A stretch of DNA of 64,000 bases, taken from Acetobacterium fimetarium (GTDB taxonomy: Bacteria; Bacillota; Clostridia; Eubacteriales; Eubacteriaceae). The position numbers and the translations under genes are program-made. The notes beneath the pieces are model-generated. The model did no database searches. It was not told the DNA's origin and saw only the letters and a program-made list of their open reading frames with translations. Position 1 is the first letter of the stretch, and each line of letters begins with the position of its first letter. The stretch spans positions 124,001 through 188,000 of the forward strand of contig NZ_WJBC01000005.1 of NCBI RefSeq assembly GCF_014284475.1. The letters run 5' to 3'. Of this stretch, positions 41,338 to 49,662 are shown one piece after another.

Positions 41338-41991
41338 ATGAACGAAAACGAAAAAAAGGTAATTGAGCAGATCGTCATTAATACGGTCAAAAAATTATTA
41401 GACGAAAAAGAAAGCCCGAATCGAGTTGTTTTAGGAATATCAAACAAGCATATACACCTTTCCCAGGCGGATATTGATGTATTATTTGGAAAAGGATATG
41501 AGCTGACCAATATTAAAGACCTAAAGCAACCGGGACAATATGCGGCAAAAGAAACCGTTAAAGTTGTTGGACCGAAAGGCTGCTTTGATAAGGTCCGTAT
41601 TTTAGGACCGGCAAGGCCCGAAAGTCAGGTGGAAATTTCTTTAACTGATGCCAGAAGTTTAGGTTTACATGCGCCAGTTTGTGAATCAGGTAAGCTGGAA
41701 GGCACACCAGGAATTACTTTAGAAGGACCAAACGGAAAGATAACACTTGATAAAGGCGTTATGGTTGCCCTGAGACATATTCATATGCCTCTTGATATAG
41801 CAGCAAAGCTTGGTATTAAGGATAAGGACTGGGTCAGTGTTGAAACGTGTGGTGTTCGGAAGACAATTTTCTGTAATGTATTAGCCCGCGTATCGGATAA
41901 GTTTGATTATGAAATGCATCTGGATACCGACGAGGCAAATGCAGCAGGACTAAAGAATGATGATTATTTAAAAATAATCCCAAACAGGTGA
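41338..41991 (+). CDS. pduL: Phosphotransacylase PduL
   Basis: 217 residues. Converts propionyl-CoA (or acetyl-CoA) and phosphate to acyl phosphate and CoA, recycling CoA inside the compartment. Zinc-ligand motifs are ISNKHIHLSQ and LRHIHMPLD, with LGPARPESQVEISLTDAR between. The N-terminal helix NENEKKVIEQIVINTVKKLL is an encapsulation-peptide type. ATG 41338 follows AAAGGTG. Together with PduP it yields acyl phosphate for ATP formation; no kinase is in the locus. Confidence 0.95.
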   Translation: MNENEKKVIEQIVINTVKKLLDEKESPNRVVLGISNKHIHLSQADIDVLFGKGYELTNIKDLKQPGQYAAKETVKVVGPKGCFDKVRILGPARPESQVEISLTDARSLGLHAPVCESGKLEGTPGITLEGPNGKITLDKGVMVALRHIHMPLDIAAKLGIKDKDWVSVETCGVRKTIFCNVLARVSDKFDYEMHLDTDEANAAGLKNDDYLKIIPNR

Positions 41992-41995
41992 AATA

Positions 41996-42820
41996 ATGGA
42001 CTGGAAATCTGGAAATGACGCAATACTGGAATTTGCAGAGCTTATCCGTGAAAAAAAAGCAAACCCATACACCGGAGAGCTTAAAGTTGGCGTGGATCTT
42101 GGGACTGCAAATATTGTTATTGCAGTGGTTGACGAGAATAACCGTCCCATTGCAGGTGCTACCCAAAGAGCGTCAGTCGTTCGCGATGGTATTGTTGTAG
42201 ACTATATCGGAGCGAGCCAAATAGTACGAAAACTCAAAGCTGAGGTGGAGGCAATATTGGGCGTGGATCTTTCATACGCCAAAGCTGCCACTGCCATTCC
42301 GCCGGGAATCATGGAAGGGAATGCGAAGATCATTGCCAATGTTGTGGATTCTGTAGACTTCGTTGTAACAAACGTGGTGGATGAACCGACAGCGGCAGCC
42401 ACAGTGCTCGGCATCCGTGATGGAGCAGTAGTCGATGTGGGTGGTGGAACTACCGGGATCAGTATTCTTAAAGACGGTGAAGTCATCTTCACAGCTGATG
42501 AAGCAACCGGTGGAACACACATGAGTCTGGTACTGGCAGGTTTTCATCATATAAGCTTTGAAGAGGCAGAAGAACTTAAGAGAAACGAAGAACAACGAAA
42601 AATATTTCCGATTATCAAACCCGTGGTCGAGAAGATGGCATCCATTGTCAATCGATTCATTTCGGGATATGATGTCGATGTGATTTACGTGGTTGGCGGT
42701 GCCTGTATATTCGATGATTTCGAGAAAGTATTCGAAGCCGAAACCGGCATTAAAACCATAAAACCAGTAGAACCATTATTGGTAACACCCTTAGGGATCG
42801 CCTTTAATTGTCAAAGGTAA
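41996..42820 (+). CDS. eutJ: EutJ-type Hsp70-like chaperone
   Basis: 274 residues. Actin-like ATPase fold: VGVDLGTANIVIAVVDENN, VVDEPTAAATVLGI, VVDVGGGTTGISIL and VVGGACIFDDFEKVF. EutJ is a microcompartment-associated chaperone of ethanolamine loci; here it is embedded in a propanediol locus, a mixed arrangement. Proposed roles are enzyme folding or reactivation; none is proved. ATG follows AGGTGA, four bases after pduL. Confidence 0.93.
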   Translation: MDWKSGNDAILEFAELIREKKANPYTGELKVGVDLGTANIVIAVVDENNRPIAGATQRASVVRDGIVVDYIGASQIVRKLKAEVEAILGVDLSYAKAATAIPPGIMEGNAKIIANVVDSVDFVVTNVVDEPTAAATVLGIRDGAVVDVGGGTTGISILKDGEVIFTADEATGGTHMSLVLAGFHHISFEEAEELKRNEEQRKIFPIIKPVVEKMASIVNRFISGYDVDVIYVVGGACIFDDFEKVFEAETGIKTIKPVEPLLVTPLGIAFNCQR

Positions 42821-42838
42821 GGAATGTGGTGATAAAAT

Positions 42839-43684
42839 TTGGACATGAATAAAATTCTCGATGACACTTTTATGGATGTTTTAATCCAGAGAATTGTTGA
42901 TGAGGTTGTCAGACGAATAAAAAATCAACCCAAAAAGGCAGTTGTATTCTTTACAGGAGGAGCAATTGGATTCAGGCAGTCGATGGATTCACTGTTGAAA
43001 TTACAAAAAGATGGTTGGCAATTAAAAGTTGTCCTTTCTGATGATGGTATGAAGGTATTAAATCCGGACGCTATTCAAAAGGAATTGAATCTTGATGTCG
43101 TCTATCACAGTGGAAATATCAAAAGCCAGAAAGAACTGTATAGTTCAGCAGATATTCTTATTATCGGAACCATGAGCATCAACACGGCTGCAAAAATAGC
43201 GACAGGTGTTACGGATTCGGTATTCCTGACGATCATTAACCATGGCATCATGGCTGGTGTTCCGGTGGTTGCTGCCAAAAACGCATGCGATCCGGATGAT
43301 CCTCAGCGAGTAGCACTGGGAATGGGAAAATCACCCCAGAAGTATCGTCAATTGCTGATCAATAATATGAAGACACTTTCTGATTTTGGAATGCAATTAG
43401 TAGATGGTGAAGACTTATACGCTACTTGTATTGGTGGAACCCCCACAGTAAGCAAAGATTCAAGCGTCGCAGAACCAGCAGTTTCGGAAACGAAAGAACC
43501 AACGGTAAAGCCAACGATCACCGGAAAAAGTGGTGAATGTGTTTTAAATAAAAAAGTTATTTCACGTTCAGATATTTTAAAAATTCGGGATGCAGAAGTG
43601 GTCAAAATACCGGTCGGATCGATTGTGACGGAATACGCTGCAGAAGCCATTGATACATTTGGACTACAGATTACAAGGATTTAA
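42839..43684 (+). CDS. Microcompartment-associated flavoprotein
   Basis: 281 residues, probable start TTG 42839 six bases after GGTGA (ATG 42845 is possible). The N-terminal amphipathic helix (about 10-28, FMDVLIQRIVDEVVRRI) resembles the encapsulation peptides of PduD/PduL/PduP. The core (about 35-210) has a flavoprotein (HFCD-like) pattern: VVFFTGGAIGFRQSMDSLLK, ILIIGTMSINTAAKIATG and VAAKNACDPDDPQR. A Thr/Pro linker and a C-terminal domain with SRSDILKIRDAEVVKIPVG follow. It may be a flavin-binding lumen protein partnering PduS/PduT or PduO. It has no counterpart in the Salmonella pdu operon as I know it. Confidence 0.75.
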   Translation: MDMNKILDDTFMDVLIQRIVDEVVRRIKNQPKKAVVFFTGGAIGFRQSMDSLLKLQKDGWQLKVVLSDDGMKVLNPDAIQKELNLDVVYHSGNIKSQKELYSSADILIIGTMSINTAAKIATGVTDSVFLTIINHGIMAGVPVVAAKNACDPDDPQRVALGMGKSPQKYRQLLINNMKTLSDFGMQLVDGEDLYATCIGGTPTVSKDSSVAEPAVSETKEPTVKPTITGKSGECVLNKKVISRSDILKIRDAEVVKIPVGSIVTEYAAEAIDTFGLQITRI

Positions 43685-43700
43685 TGAGGGTGGTGAATTT

Positions 43701-43979
43701 ATGCAGTTAGCAAAAGTAGTGGGAAACGTAGTATCAACCCAGAAGGATAAAAATCTGGTGGGTTGTAAGCTGCTGATTATTAAAAAAATTGACGAATATG
43801 GCGAATATGAGAAATATTCAAGTCAGTCAACAGCCATTGCGGTCGACTCGGTCGGTGCCGGCATCGGTGAAACAGTCATTGTAACATCAGGCAGTAATGC
43901 CCGTTACGTTTATGGTGATAAGATGGCCCCGCTGGATATGACCATCGTTGGCATTGTTGATGAAATTCAGATTGTTTAG
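43701..43979 (+). CDS. pduN: Pentameric vertex protein PduN (EutN/CcmL family)
   Basis: 92 residues. QLAKVVGNVVSTQKDKNLVG, the LLIIKKID strand and AIAVDSVGAGIGETVIVTSG match the family that caps the twelve vertices of the shell. ATG 43701 follows GAGGGTGGTGA. One copy only, enough for closure. Confidence 0.95.
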   Translation: MQLAKVVGNVVSTQKDKNLVGCKLLIIKKIDEYGEYEKYSSQSTAIAVDSVGAGIGETVIVTSGSNARYVYGDKMAPLDMTIVGIVDEIQIV

Positions 43980-43991
43980 TGGGGTGAAGAG

Positions 43992-45008
43992 ATGCCTAAT
44001 GTGTATACCAGAGGCGGGGATAAAGGCGAGACCGGCTTATTCGGGTCGAGTCGAACACCAAAAGACGATATCCGCGTTGATGCATATGGAACAATGGATG
44101 AAGCTAATTCAGCCATTGGCTTAGCCTATTCACTTTGCGAAGATGAAGAAATCCGTGAAATTCTGAACTATCTGCAAAAGAGAATTTTTGCATTAGGAGC
44201 AGAACTTGCCAGCGATGAAAAAGGCAAGACGATGTTGACGGATAAAATTGCCCAGGACGACGTTGATTATATGGAAGGCGTTTTGGACCATTATTTAGCA
44301 ATAATCGGACCGCAACGGGATTTTGTTATTCCCGGTTCGAACCCGTCATCGGCAGCCCTTCATGTAGCGCGAACCGTTGTAAGAAGAGGTGAGCGACTGA
44401 TTGTAACCTACAATCGGGAAAGTGAAGGAAGCCGACCGGAATTGGTAAAATTTGTGAATCGACTGTCGGATACACTTTTTGTTTTAGCGCGTACGGAAGA
44501 ATTTAACGGGATGATCAAAGAAGTTGTCAACCGCGTTAAACAGAAAATCGAAGCGTTCGCAAAAAAAGCTGAAGCAGATGTTGAAGTCGATACAGAATGC
44601 CAGAAAGATGATTATTCATTACTCACTTTAGCAAAAAAAATGGCTGCAGCAGCCAGAGTCAAAGCGGAAGAAATAAATGTTCCAATCGTTTTTTCAGTTG
44701 TTGACACAGGCGGAAACCTGGCATACTTCGAACGTATGGAAGATGCACTATTGGCCAGCACCGACATTTCAGTCAATAAAGCATACACCGCCAATGCATT
44801 GAAAATACCGACAGATAAACTTCCGGGGCTGGTAAAAGAGAGCGGTTCTCTTTACGGCATCCAATGGACAAACAATGATCGCATGGTTGTATTCGGAGGT
44901 GGATATCCCCTTAAGTACAACGGTCAAATCATTGGCGCGATTGGAGTAAGCGGAGGAACTGTGGACGAAGACATGACAATTGCAAAATCTGCGCTCGCTA
45001 TTTTATAA
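43992..45008 (+). CDS. pduO: ATP:cob(I)alamin adenosyltransferase fused to a GlcG/PduO-C domain
   Basis: 338 residues in two parts. Residues 1-190 are a PduO-type adenosyltransferase (YTRGGDKGETGLFGSSRTPK, IPGSNPSSAALHVARTVVRRGER, FVNRLSDTLFVLAR), making adenosylcobalamin from ATP and cob(I)alamin. Residues about 205-338 are a DUF336/GlcG-like domain (LTLAKKMAAAARVKAEEINV, VVDTGGNLAYFERMEDALLA, GAIGVSGGTVDEDMTIAKSA), which binds haem in Salmonella PduO. Supplies cofactor to PduCDE/PduGH. Confidence 0.95.
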   Translation: MPNVYTRGGDKGETGLFGSSRTPKDDIRVDAYGTMDEANSAIGLAYSLCEDEEIREILNYLQKRIFALGAELASDEKGKTMLTDKIAQDDVDYMEGVLDHYLAIIGPQRDFVIPGSNPSSAALHVARTVVRRGERLIVTYNRESEGSRPELVKFVNRLSDTLFVLARTEEFNGMIKEVVNRVKQKIEAFAKKAEADVEVDTECQKDDYSLLTLAKKMAAAARVKAEEINVPIVFSVVDTGGNLAYFERMEDALLASTDISVNKAYTANALKIPTDKLPGLVKESGSLYGIQWTNNDRMVVFGGGYPLKYNGQIIGAIGVSGGTVDEDMTIAKSALAIL

Positions 45009-45178
45009 GCAGCTAATTATTTTTGGAGAAAGATATAAAACAAAAATTAAAACCAGAAAATGATTAGCTATGGCGAACAAAATGGCAACCGTGCAGCAGA
45101 AGATAGTTTAGTTGTACAAGCTGGACTAGCAGCTATAAAATAAGACAAAAAATTAACTTGATCCAGGAGGTACCTCGT
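45009..45178 (+). pseudogene. Gap before pduP with a probable GlcG-like gene fragment
   Basis: A 27-codon frame at 45060-45143 reads MISYGEQNGNRAAEDSLVVQ then AGLAAIK and a stop. This resembles the final strand-helix of GlcG/PduO-C domains (compare GGTVDEDMTIAKSA at the pduO end). It has no well-placed ribosome site and lacks the rest of a domain, so it is probably a decayed second GlcG-like gene. The gap also holds the pduP ribosome site CAGGAGG. Confidence 0.4.
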
Positions 45179-46588
45179 ATGAATATTGATACCACAGGTA
45201 TTGAATATATTGTAAAAAAAGTAATGGCAGAAATTGATGGCGCAGAAGAAAGCGGTAAAGCGTTAAAAGACGGTGAGTTGGGTGTATTCGACGATATGCA
45301 GAATGCTATCGATGCAGCTCAAATTGCTCAAAAGTCCTATATGCGTGAAACGCTGGCATTCCGACGCAAAATGATTGCCGCCATGAGAGCGGAAATGCTC
45401 AAAAAAGAAAACATGGAAACCATCTGCCGCATGGCTGTTGAAGAAACCGGCATGGGCAAATATGAACACAAATTGATCAAACATGAACTGGCAGTAAAAA
45501 AGACACCTGGTGTTGAAGATCTTGTTGCCGAAGCATGGACCGGAGATGAAGGCTTGACTTTAATTGAGCAGTCACCATTTGGCGTTATTGGAGCTTCAAC
45601 ACCTTCAACCAACCCCAGTGAAACCGTCATCTGTAATTCAATCGGGATGCTGGCTGGCGGAAATACGGTCGTGTTTGCGCCCCATCCAAGTGCTAAAAAA
45701 ACAAACGCTTTATGTGTAAAACTGTTAAACAAAGCGATTATTGAAGCCGGCGGACCAGAAAACCTGATCGTTACAACCGCTGAACCATCGCTTGAAAGTG
45801 CCAATCTGGTATTTTCGAGTCCCCAGATCAATATGCTCTGTGCAACCGGCGGCCCAGGAGTCGTAAAAGCGGTACTGCAGAGCGGCAAAAAAGGAATCGG
45901 CGCCGGCGCTGGAAATCCACCCGCACTGGTTGACGAAACAGCGGATATTGAAAAAGCAGCTAAAGACATTGTTGACGGATGCTGTTTTGACAACAACCTG
46001 CCATGTATTGCTGAAAAAGAAGTAGTTGTTGTTGACCAGGTAGCTGATTATCTGATGTTTAACATGAAAAAGAATGGCGCCTATGAATTAAAGGATCCTA
46101 AAAAGATTGAAGAACTGGCAGCGACCGTGTACCCTGATGGACGTCTAAGCCGTGATTTTGTAGGTCGCGATGCGATTACAATTCTAAAGGCAATTGGCAT
46201 TGATGCGGATCCTTCAGTTCGTGTCATCATGATGGAAACCAGCAAAGATCATCTTTTTGCAGTCGAAGAACTGATGATGCCGATTCTTCCAGTTGTTCGT
46301 GTTAAAGATATCAGCGAAGGCATCGACGTTGCGGTAAACCTGGAACATGGTAACCGACACACAGCCATCATGCATTCAACGAATGTTAATAACTTAACTG
46401 AAATGGCGAAAAGAATTCAAACCACAATATTTGTTAAAAATGGTCCATCATTTGCAGGTATCGGCGTTGGTGGTGAAGGTCATACGACCTTTACGATTGC
46501 CGGACCAACCGGTGAAGGTCTGACGTCTGCTAAGACATTTACTCGCAAAAGAAGATGTGTATTAGTGGGAGGATTTGATATTAAATAA
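45179..46588 (+). CDS. pduP: CoA-acylating propionaldehyde dehydrogenase
   Basis: 469 residues. Oxidises propanal to propionyl-CoA with NAD+ inside the compartment. The N-terminal helix NIDTTGIEYIVKKVMAEIDG is the encapsulation peptide. The aldehyde dehydrogenase core shows TPSTNPSETVICNSIGMLAG, NMLCATGGPGVVKAVL, GAGAGNPPALVDETADIEKA and the catalytic Cys in DNNLPCIAEKEVVVV. ATG 45179 follows CAGGAGGTA; an upstream in-frame start (45158) lacks a ribosome site. Confidence 0.96.
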   Translation: MNIDTTGIEYIVKKVMAEIDGAEESGKALKDGELGVFDDMQNAIDAAQIAQKSYMRETLAFRRKMIAAMRAEMLKKENMETICRMAVEETGMGKYEHKLIKHELAVKKTPGVEDLVAEAWTGDEGLTLIEQSPFGVIGASTPSTNPSETVICNSIGMLAGGNTVVFAPHPSAKKTNALCVKLLNKAIIEAGGPENLIVTTAEPSLESANLVFSSPQINMLCATGGPGVVKAVLQSGKKGIGAGAGNPPALVDETADIEKAAKDIVDGCCFDNNLPCIAEKEVVVVDQVADYLMFNMKKNGAYELKDPKKIEELAATVYPDGRLSRDFVGRDAITILKAIGIDADPSVRVIMMETSKDHLFAVEELMMPILPVVRVKDISEGIDVAVNLEHGNRHTAIMHSTNVNNLTEMAKRIQTTIFVKNGPSFAGIGVGGEGHTTFTIAGPTGEGLTSAKTFTRKRRCVLVGGFDIK

Positions 46589-46602
46589 TCGAGGTGTTGT
46601 TC

Positions 46603-47928
46603 ATGAGCGCAAATTTAATTGAATTGGTACAAAACGCCGGCATCGTTGGTGCCGGTGGGGCGGGGTTTCCTACCCAGGTCAAACTTAATTGCACGGTTGA
46701 CACGGTCGTTGTCAATTGTGCAGAATGCGAACCATTATTGCGCGTTGATCAACAATTGATGGCACAGGAGACTGTTAAGATCTTAACAGCTCTCCGAGCC
46801 GTTATGGATCACACACAAGCAAAAGAAGGCATTATTGGCCTAAAAAAGAAATACAAATCAGCAATTGAGTCATTAGACAAAGAATTGCCGGCATTTCCCG
46901 GAATAAGAACACATGTCCTAAAGAATTTCTATCCCGCGGGAGACGAACAGGTTCTTGTTTATGAAACGACAAAAAGAATCGTACCGGAAGGTGGAATTCC
47001 GTTAAATGTCGGAGCATTGGTTATAAATGTAGAGACTCTGTTGAACATTTATGATATAATGGTAAACAATATACCTGTTATGGATACCTATTTGACGCTA
47101 ACAGGTGAGGTCAAAAATAAGATCACAACAAAAGTGCCTTTGGGCATAACGGTTCGCGAAGCTTTGGAATTAGCAGGCGGTACAACCATTGATGATTACG
47201 TTGTTATTAATGGCGGACCGATGATGGGAAAAATTGTCGATCTCGAATCCACGATTACCAAAACGACAAAAGGACTGATTGTATTGGCAAAGGATCATCC
47301 TTTGATTCTTTCCAAAACAAAGTCGATTCATGAAACCGTAAAGATGGCAGCAATGGCCTGCATGCAGTGTAATTACTGTACCGAATTGTGCCCTAGATAC
47401 GCATTGGGACATGATTTGCAACCGCACAAGCTGATGCGTATTGCCGCATATGGTTCAACCTGTGATACGACCACCCAAGCCACAAACGCTTTTCTATGCT
47501 GTGCATGTGGCTTATGTCAATATGCATGTGTAATGGACCTACAACCTTGGAAGTTCAATACCATGCTGAAACAAGAACTTGGAAGCAAAGGGATAAAAAA
47601 TCCTCATCACAATGCTCCGACCGCTGCCGAATCATTTAGAGAAGGCAAACAGATGGATGTTCACCGTTTAATATCACGATTGGGACTGACGAAGTATGAT
47701 CTTCCGACCCCGATGGTTGAAACGGACAAAACATTCACCAAGGTCAACCTATTATTGTCACAACATATAGGTGCTCCGGCAATGGCAGTGGTGAAGGTTG
47801 GAGATCAAGTTGAAAGAGGACAACTCGTCGGGGATATTCCAGACGGGAAACTGAGCTCGAAAGTTTTTGCAAGTATTAGCGGCAAGGTAATTGCCGTGGA
47901 TGGTGAAAAAATCACCATCGAGTCCTGA
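46603..47928 (+). CDS. pduS: Cobalamin reductase-type Fe-S flavoprotein PduS
   Basis: 441 residues. RnfC-like protein: VGAGGAGFPTQVKLNC, an SLBB-like region, and two [4Fe-4S] motifs, CMQCNYCTELCP and CCACGLCQYACV. In Salmonella it reduces cobalamin for PduO and may pass electrons through the shell via PduT. Start ATG 46603, six bases after GAGGTG. PduO, PduS and PduT are all present, so the cofactor/redox arm is complete. Confidence 0.94.
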   Translation: MSANLIELVQNAGIVGAGGAGFPTQVKLNCTVDTVVVNCAECEPLLRVDQQLMAQETVKILTALRAVMDHTQAKEGIIGLKKKYKSAIESLDKELPAFPGIRTHVLKNFYPAGDEQVLVYETTKRIVPEGGIPLNVGALVINVETLLNIYDIMVNNIPVMDTYLTLTGEVKNKITTKVPLGITVREALELAGGTTIDDYVVINGGPMMGKIVDLESTITKTTKGLIVLAKDHPLILSKTKSIHETVKMAAMACMQCNYCTELCPRYALGHDLQPHKLMRIAAYGSTCDTTTQATNAFLCCACGLCQYACVMDLQPWKFNTMLKQELGSKGIKNPHHNAPTAAESFREGKQMDVHRLISRLGLTKYDLPTPMVETDKTFTKVNLLLSQHIGAPAMAVVKVGDQVERGQLVGDIPDGKLSSKVFASISGKVIAVDGEKITIES

Positions 47929-47952
47929 ATCATATTTTAAAGGGGGATAATT

Positions 47953-48909
47953 ATGGACTTTTCTTTATTAATCGCCGCATTTGGTGGTGGCCTTCTGGCT
48001 ACAATGGTAGGTGGGTTAAACTCATTCATATTCTGTGGTATCGTAGCTTTCGCTGCTATATTCGGTGGACTAGCTGGCGCACCAGCTATTGGTCTTTTTG
48101 CTTTCGGCCCTGTTTTTGGACCGCACGTTGCATTTGCCGGTGGCGTCGCCGCTGCAGCTTTTGCAAAAACAAGAAATCATATTGAAGATGGTCAGGATAT
48201 CGTGACACCACTTTGTAAAACTGGTGATCCGATGGTATTAATCGTTGGTGGTATCTTTGGTATGATCGGATTTATCATTCAATACGTTGTTTCAGCTCTT
48301 CTTGGACCAGTTATTTTCACTGGTATTCTGGGAACTGGAGCTGCTGGTTGGACTGATACCGTTGGGTTCACAGTAGTACTTTCTGCAATTATCACTCGTT
48401 TAGTATTTGGAAAAACTGGTCTTACAGGCAAAACACCGGCCGGAGAATCAAGAGACTACGTTGCCAAAGGTCAACGTTTGACATTTGTACTTGTTATGGG
48501 TCTTGGCCTTGGTCTTTTAAGTGGTGGCGTTGTTTCTGCTTTAGGAACGCTTGGTTTTGGCGGATCCGATGAAGCATTATACCTGTTTAATATGGCACCA
48601 ACCATTTTCTTCGGTCTTGCTGCGATGAGTTTGATGATGATCCCAATGGGATTTGCATTTGAATGCTGGCACCATGTCGGTTATCCGGCTGCTTCAACTG
48701 CTGTTATCATCTTTACGGCTACCTTAAGTCCAGTTGCTGCTATTATCGGTGGCGCAATAACAGGTATGTTCACAATGTGGTTTGGTGATTTCTGCTTAAG
48801 AACTTTCAACAGTCATGCAGATACACACATCGACCCTCCAGCTTGTACAATCTTTGTTATGCAATTTATCAACTTAACAATTTTAGCTGGATTGATTTTT
48901 GTTGCATAA
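47953..48909 (+). CDS. Polytopic membrane protein of unknown function in the pdu operon
   Basis: 318 residues, very hydrophobic, Gly/Ala-rich, with about eight predicted membrane segments (for example GIVAFAAIFGGLAGAPAIGL and MVLIVGGIFGMIGFIIQYVV). Near the C-terminus a polar motif HADTHIDPPACTIF sits just before the last helix; WHHVGYPA is another conserved-looking polar patch. There is no NPA motif, so it is not a PduF/GlpF aquaporin-type facilitator. Being within the operon between pduS and pduT with a good AAAGGGGG site, it may carry diol, an acid product or another small solute. Family not recognised. Confidence 0.75.
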   Translation: MDFSLLIAAFGGGLLATMVGGLNSFIFCGIVAFAAIFGGLAGAPAIGLFAFGPVFGPHVAFAGGVAAAAFAKTRNHIEDGQDIVTPLCKTGDPMVLIVGGIFGMIGFIIQYVVSALLGPVIFTGILGTGAAGWTDTVGFTVVLSAIITRLVFGKTGLTGKTPAGESRDYVAKGQRLTFVLVMGLGLGLLSGGVVSALGTLGFGGSDEALYLFNMAPTIFFGLAAMSLMMIPMGFAFECWHHVGYPAASTAVIIFTATLSPVAAIIGGAITGMFTMWFGDFCLRTFNSHADTHIDPPACTIFVMQFINLTILAGLIFVA

Positions 48910-48972
48910 ATAAATCGTGTTATTTGTTAGCAAAAACATGAATTCATTCACAGTATAGAAAGAAGTGGTATT

Positions 48973-49521
48973 TTGAAAAAAGCAGTTGGTTTTATGGAAT
49001 TTAAGAGTATTCCAGTTGGCATAGAAGCCACTGATGAAATGCTGAAATCCGGAAATGTTGAGCTGCTGATGGCATCACCCCTTTGTCCAGGAAAGTACGT
49101 CAGTATTATCGCTGGAGATGTGGGAGCTGTTGAAGCGTCAATAAAAAATGGAGAGCATATAGGTGGCATTTATGTGCTGGAAGCTTACGTAATACCAAAT
49201 ATTCATGACGATGTTTTACCGGCGATGTTAGGTGCTGGCGAAATCGGAGACGTGAAATCATTGGGTATTGTTGAAACGATTAATGCAATCTCTTCAATTT
49301 TAGTAGCTGATATTTGTGCGAAAGCCGCAAATGTCGAGCTCATTGAAATTCGAATTGCTAGAGGCTTGGGTGGTAAAGGCTTTGTATTAATCACTGGCGA
49401 AATATCTTCTGTTAAATCAGCCATTCAGACGGCTAAAAATGAAATGGCAGAATCGAACCTCATTACAAGTTATTCGGTTATTGCCTCTCCTCACAAGGAT
49501 ATAAGAAAAATCATTTTTTAA
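48973..49521 (+). CDS. pduT: Tandem-BMC trimer with Fe-S pore cysteine, PduT
   Basis: 182 residues, starting TTG 48973 after AGAAGTGG. Two BMC domains (about 3-90 and 95-182) are visible: AVGFMEFKSIPVGIEATDEM and SLGIVETINAISSILVADIC. Cys38 in ASPLCPGKYV occupies the same position as the [4Fe-4S]-binding Cys of Salmonella PduT, where three chains hold one cluster in the trimer pore. It probably forms the electron path through the shell with PduS. Last gene of the operon. Confidence 0.94.
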   Translation: MKKAVGFMEFKSIPVGIEATDEMLKSGNVELLMASPLCPGKYVSIIAGDVGAVEASIKNGEHIGGIYVLEAYVIPNIHDDVLPAMLGAGEIGDVKSLGIVETINAISSILVADICAKAANVELIEIRIARGLGGKGFVLITGEISSVKSAIQTAKNEMAESNLITSYSVIASPHKDIRKIIF

Positions 49522-49550
49522 CAAAAGATAACAAATAAAAAGTATGAAAA

Positions 49551-49578
49551 AACAAATGGCTTCGGTCATTTGTTTTTT
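49551..49578 (+). terminator. Terminator of the pdu operon
   Basis: AACAAATG (49551-49558), loop GCTTCGGT, CATTTGTT (49567-49574) followed by TTTT. The UUCG-type loop stabilises it. Confidence 0.9.
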
Positions 49579-49662
49579 ATACACCAAATTTCTATTTTTT
49601 ATAAATGAACCAAGGCCACTTATAAAAAATAGAACTGAAAAAATGTAGAAAAGGAGGTTGTC

